Positions 30,663 through 32,282 of a stretch of DNA of 32,282 nt are shown here, piece by piece. The notes under the pieces were generated by a model. It ran no database searches. It worked only from the letters and a program-made list of their open reading frames with translations, and was not told where the DNA came from. Source of the stretch: Ruminococcus sp. UBA4385 (GTDB lineage: Bacteria; Bacillota_A; Clostridia; Oscillospirales; Ruminococcaceae); contig DGRP01000022.1 of NCBI GenBank assembly GCA_002391065.1, positions 1 to 32,282 of the forward strand, written 5' to 3'. The translations under genes were made by a program, and so were the position numbers. Every line of letters starts with the position of its first letter. The first letter of the stretch is position 1.

Positions 30663-31610
30663 TTACCCCCTTGCCTTCTTCTTTTTCTTTTTCTTATCGT
30701 TGTCCTCAGATGTGAGCATCATAGCAAGGCCGACAACAAGAGTGAAGATAAAGATCAGAACTGACAAAGCCGAGGCTTTACCGATATTTCCGTCTTTATT
30801 TGTCTGAATGATCATAACTATAGTTTTCAGCATCGGTTTACCTTCAACTATAGGATTACCGAGGTCATTGGTGATCAGCGACGGAACGTCGTACATCTGC
30901 AATCCACCGATGAGGGAGGTAATAAGAACAAACGAGAGAATTGGTCTGATAAGCGGCATTGTGATCTTCCAGAATATATCTGTAGATGTAGCGCCGTCGA
31001 TCTGAGCCGATTCATAAAGTGAGGGGTCAACACCCATAATAGCAGCCATCAAAAGGATGGTCGTATTTCCGTACCAGAGTATGAAGTTGATGAAACCAAC
31101 AACTGCACGAGCTGACCATGCATTCTCAGCGAGCATATCGAATCCGAAGACATCATACAGCGCACCGCCCTTAGAACACAGGTTATAGAACAGGAACGCA
31201 ATAGCCGAAGCCATGATAACGTTCGGAAGATAGATAACTGTTTTAAAGAAGCCCTGAGCCTTGAGCTTGAGGTTGAGGTCAGTAAACCATACTGCAAGTA
31301 AAAGTGAAACGAGGATCTGCGGAATAAATCCGATGAGCCACATTATAACGGTATTCCAGATAGTCTGGAAGAAATCGCTGCCCGATGCAAAAATATCGGA
31401 GTAGTTGTTCAGACCGCACCACTCGGGAACGACCTCAACTGCTTGTCTTGTCCAGCCGCCCTGCATTGAGCCCTTATCAAGCTGATAATCCATAAAGCTG
31501 TAGTAGAAGGTCTCAAGCAACGGATACAGGTGGAACACACAGTATACAGCGAAGAAAGGGATAAGAAAGATATAGCCCCATTTTGCGTAGCTAACGCTTT
31601 TTCTCTTCAT
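30663..31610 (-). CDS. Carbohydrate ABC transporter permease, MalF type
   Basis: A 315-aa permease with six membrane helices that pairs with the MalG-type protein downstream. The EAA loop reads ESAQIDGATSTDIFWKITMP (about residues 205-224). Near the start, GYIFLIPFFAVYCVFHLYPLLETFYYSF is the usual first helix. The C-terminus ends in a run of seven lysines. The ATG at 31610 has AAGGT upstream; an in-frame TTG at 31616 is less likely. It lies between the substrate-binding protein and MalG, the standard CUT1 order, and is separated from the binding protein by a stable hairpin. Confidence 0.93.
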   Translation of the reverse strand: MKRKSVSYAKWGYIFLIPFFAVYCVFHLYPLLETFYYSFMDYQLDKGSMQGGWTRQAVEVVPEWCGLNNYSDIFASGSDFFQTIWNTVIMWLIGFIPQILVSLLLAVWFTDLNLKLKAQGFFKTVIYLPNVIMASAIAFLFYNLCSKGGALYDVFGFDMLAENAWSARAVVGFINFILWYGNTTILLMAAIMGVDPSLYESAQIDGATSTDIFWKITMPLIRPILSFVLITSLIGGLQMYDVPSLITNDLGNPIVEGKPMLKTIVMIIQTNKDGNIGKASALSVLIFIFTLVVGLAMMLTSEDNDKKKKKKKARG

Positions 31611-31662
31611 ATACAATACCTTAAATAATTGCGAGCAATCATATTCCTTTCTGTAGAATTAC

Positions 31663-31705
31663 ATTAAATAATAGGGGGGGGATTTCTCCGCCCCCTATAT
31701 TTAAT
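31663..31705 (-). promoter_or_regulatory. Intercistronic hairpin between binding protein and permeases
   Basis: On the minus strand, ATTAAATATAGGGGG (31705-31691) pairs with CCCCCTATTATTTAAT (31678-31663) with one bulged base, and an inner GGA/TCC extends the stem. The following DNA is only partly T-rich, so it may act as a leaky terminator or as an RNA-stabilising 3' end. Such structures often raise binding-protein output over permeases. Confidence 0.6.
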
Positions 31706-31725
31706 CTACTTTATTTGAGTTTTAA

Positions 31726-32282
31726 TTAGAAATCGTACTCAAGTGTAGGATAGAGCTCAGACAGAGAGGTCTTGAATGCTGCAAGTGCATCCTCATAAGA
31801 AGATGTATTGCCAAGGAAGTAATCCTTCATAGCACCCTGGAACTTCTCGTTGCATCCCTGGTCATAAGCTGAGATCTTGTTGTCAAGAGAGATCTTATCA
31901 GCAGCAGATGTAAGGAGTGCGAGGTGGTTCTGTCCGCCGAGGAATGGGTTGGTGTAACCGCCGTCGATAAGCTCCTGGATAGCAGCCTTGTTGTTTGTGT
32001 AGTCCTGCTCGCCCTCAGTAATAGCCTTAGCTACTTCCTTGTCGCAAGTCATAACCTTCATGATGTTGCCTACGAGATCTGTGTTATCGGAGTCGATAGC
32101 GCCGCAGATCCAAGTACCGCCCCAGTAGTAAGCCTGAGGACCTTCGCAAGCTCTCCAGAGACCGTAACCACCGTTGCCAACTTCTTCCTTACCGCCGTCT
32201 TCAACGGAAGTATCAAGAGTGTTAGGCAGGAGGCAGAAAGGAATACCCCATGTAGAATAGAAGTAACCGAATACCTTACCGT
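31726..32282 (-). CDS. Sugar ABC transporter substrate-binding protein, C-terminal part
   Basis: The frame is open to the window edge, so the N-terminal part with the lipoprotein signal is missing. The visible 184 residues include GKVFGYFYSTWGIPFCLLP, YYWGGTWICGAIDSDN and NPFLGGQNHLALL, patterns typical of the extracellular solute-binding family 1. The protein captures a sugar or oligosaccharide outside the cell and delivers it to the two permeases. The Trp/Tyr-rich segments suggest a carbohydrate ligand, probably an oligosaccharide (inference). It stands first of the visible genes in the operon, 115 bases before the MalF-type permease. Confidence 0.88.
   Translation of the reverse strand, partial: GKVFGYFYSTWGIPFCLLPNTLDTSVEDGGKEEVGNGGYGLWRACEGPQAYYWGGTWICGAIDSDNTDLVGNIMKVMTCDKEVAKAITEGEQDYTNNKAAIQELIDGGYTNPFLGGQNHLALLTSAADKISLDNKISAYDQGCNEKFQGAMKDYFLGNTSSYEDALAAFKTSLSELYPTLEYDF

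Noticed and set aside
1..32282. CRISPR array, rRNA or tRNA genes
   Set aside because: I found no regularly spaced repeats and no tRNA-like cloverleaf or conserved rRNA stretch in the gaps, all of which are short and otherwise explained.

Overview
The window is a bacterial chromosome segment, most likely from an anaerobic, spore-forming Firmicute of the Clostridia, close to Ruminococcus/Oscillospiraceae. The evidence is a complete eight-gene spoIIIA sporulation operon, Firmicute-type gene order around xseA-xseB-ispA-dxs-tlyA-argR-recN, ThyX, clear SD-led starts with sigma-A type promoters, and a carbohydrate ABC transporter. I see no rRNA, tRNA, CRISPR array, phage structural gene or IS transposase. 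No gene-free stretch exceeds 300 bases; the longest gaps are 23045-23252 and 28344-28550.

Layout. (1) 1-1524: 3' end of ileS with its terminator. (2) 1529-2869: an AT-rich islet with a small XRE-type regulator read leftward, and a 63-aa protein plus a lipoprotein read rightward. Two matching palindromes frame the divergent promoters, and a two-way terminator closes the islet. (3) 8338 down to 2871, minus strand: thyX-tmk-DJ-1-like-5-formyl-THF cyclo-ligase-mltG-U32 (TrhP-like), from one strong promoter. It joins dTMP synthesis and folate repair to a cell-wall terminase and a tRNA-modification protein. (4) 18244 down to 8414, minus strand: a ten-kilobase housekeeping operon, asp23-like, nusB, TsaD-like, xseA, xseB, ispA, dxs, tlyA, nadK, argR, recN, with many overlapping start/stop junctions. 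(5) 23109 down to 18187, minus strand: spoIIIAA-AH behind a sigma-E-like promoter. It ends in a large nested hairpin whose loop holds the promoter of operon 4. (6) 23167-28180, plus strand: MoxR ATPase, DUF58 protein and a membrane transglutaminase. (7) 28233-28546: a 36-aa DUF3789-like gene whose 3' palindrome is duplicated on both sides of a GC-rich, hairpin-filled insert. (8) 29680 down to 28551: a membrane metallophosphoesterase. (9) 32282 down to 29719, minus strand: a sugar ABC transporter (truncated binding protein, MalF-type and MalG-type permeases), with a hairpin between binding protein and permeases.

Most of the window is well-conserved core genome. The least explained parts are the XRE/lipoprotein islet, the duplicated palindrome with its GC-rich insert, the promoter nested in the spoIIIA terminator, the second TsaD-like gene, and the very long disordered N-terminus of MltG. 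Functional calls rest on motif recognition from memory, without database searches.
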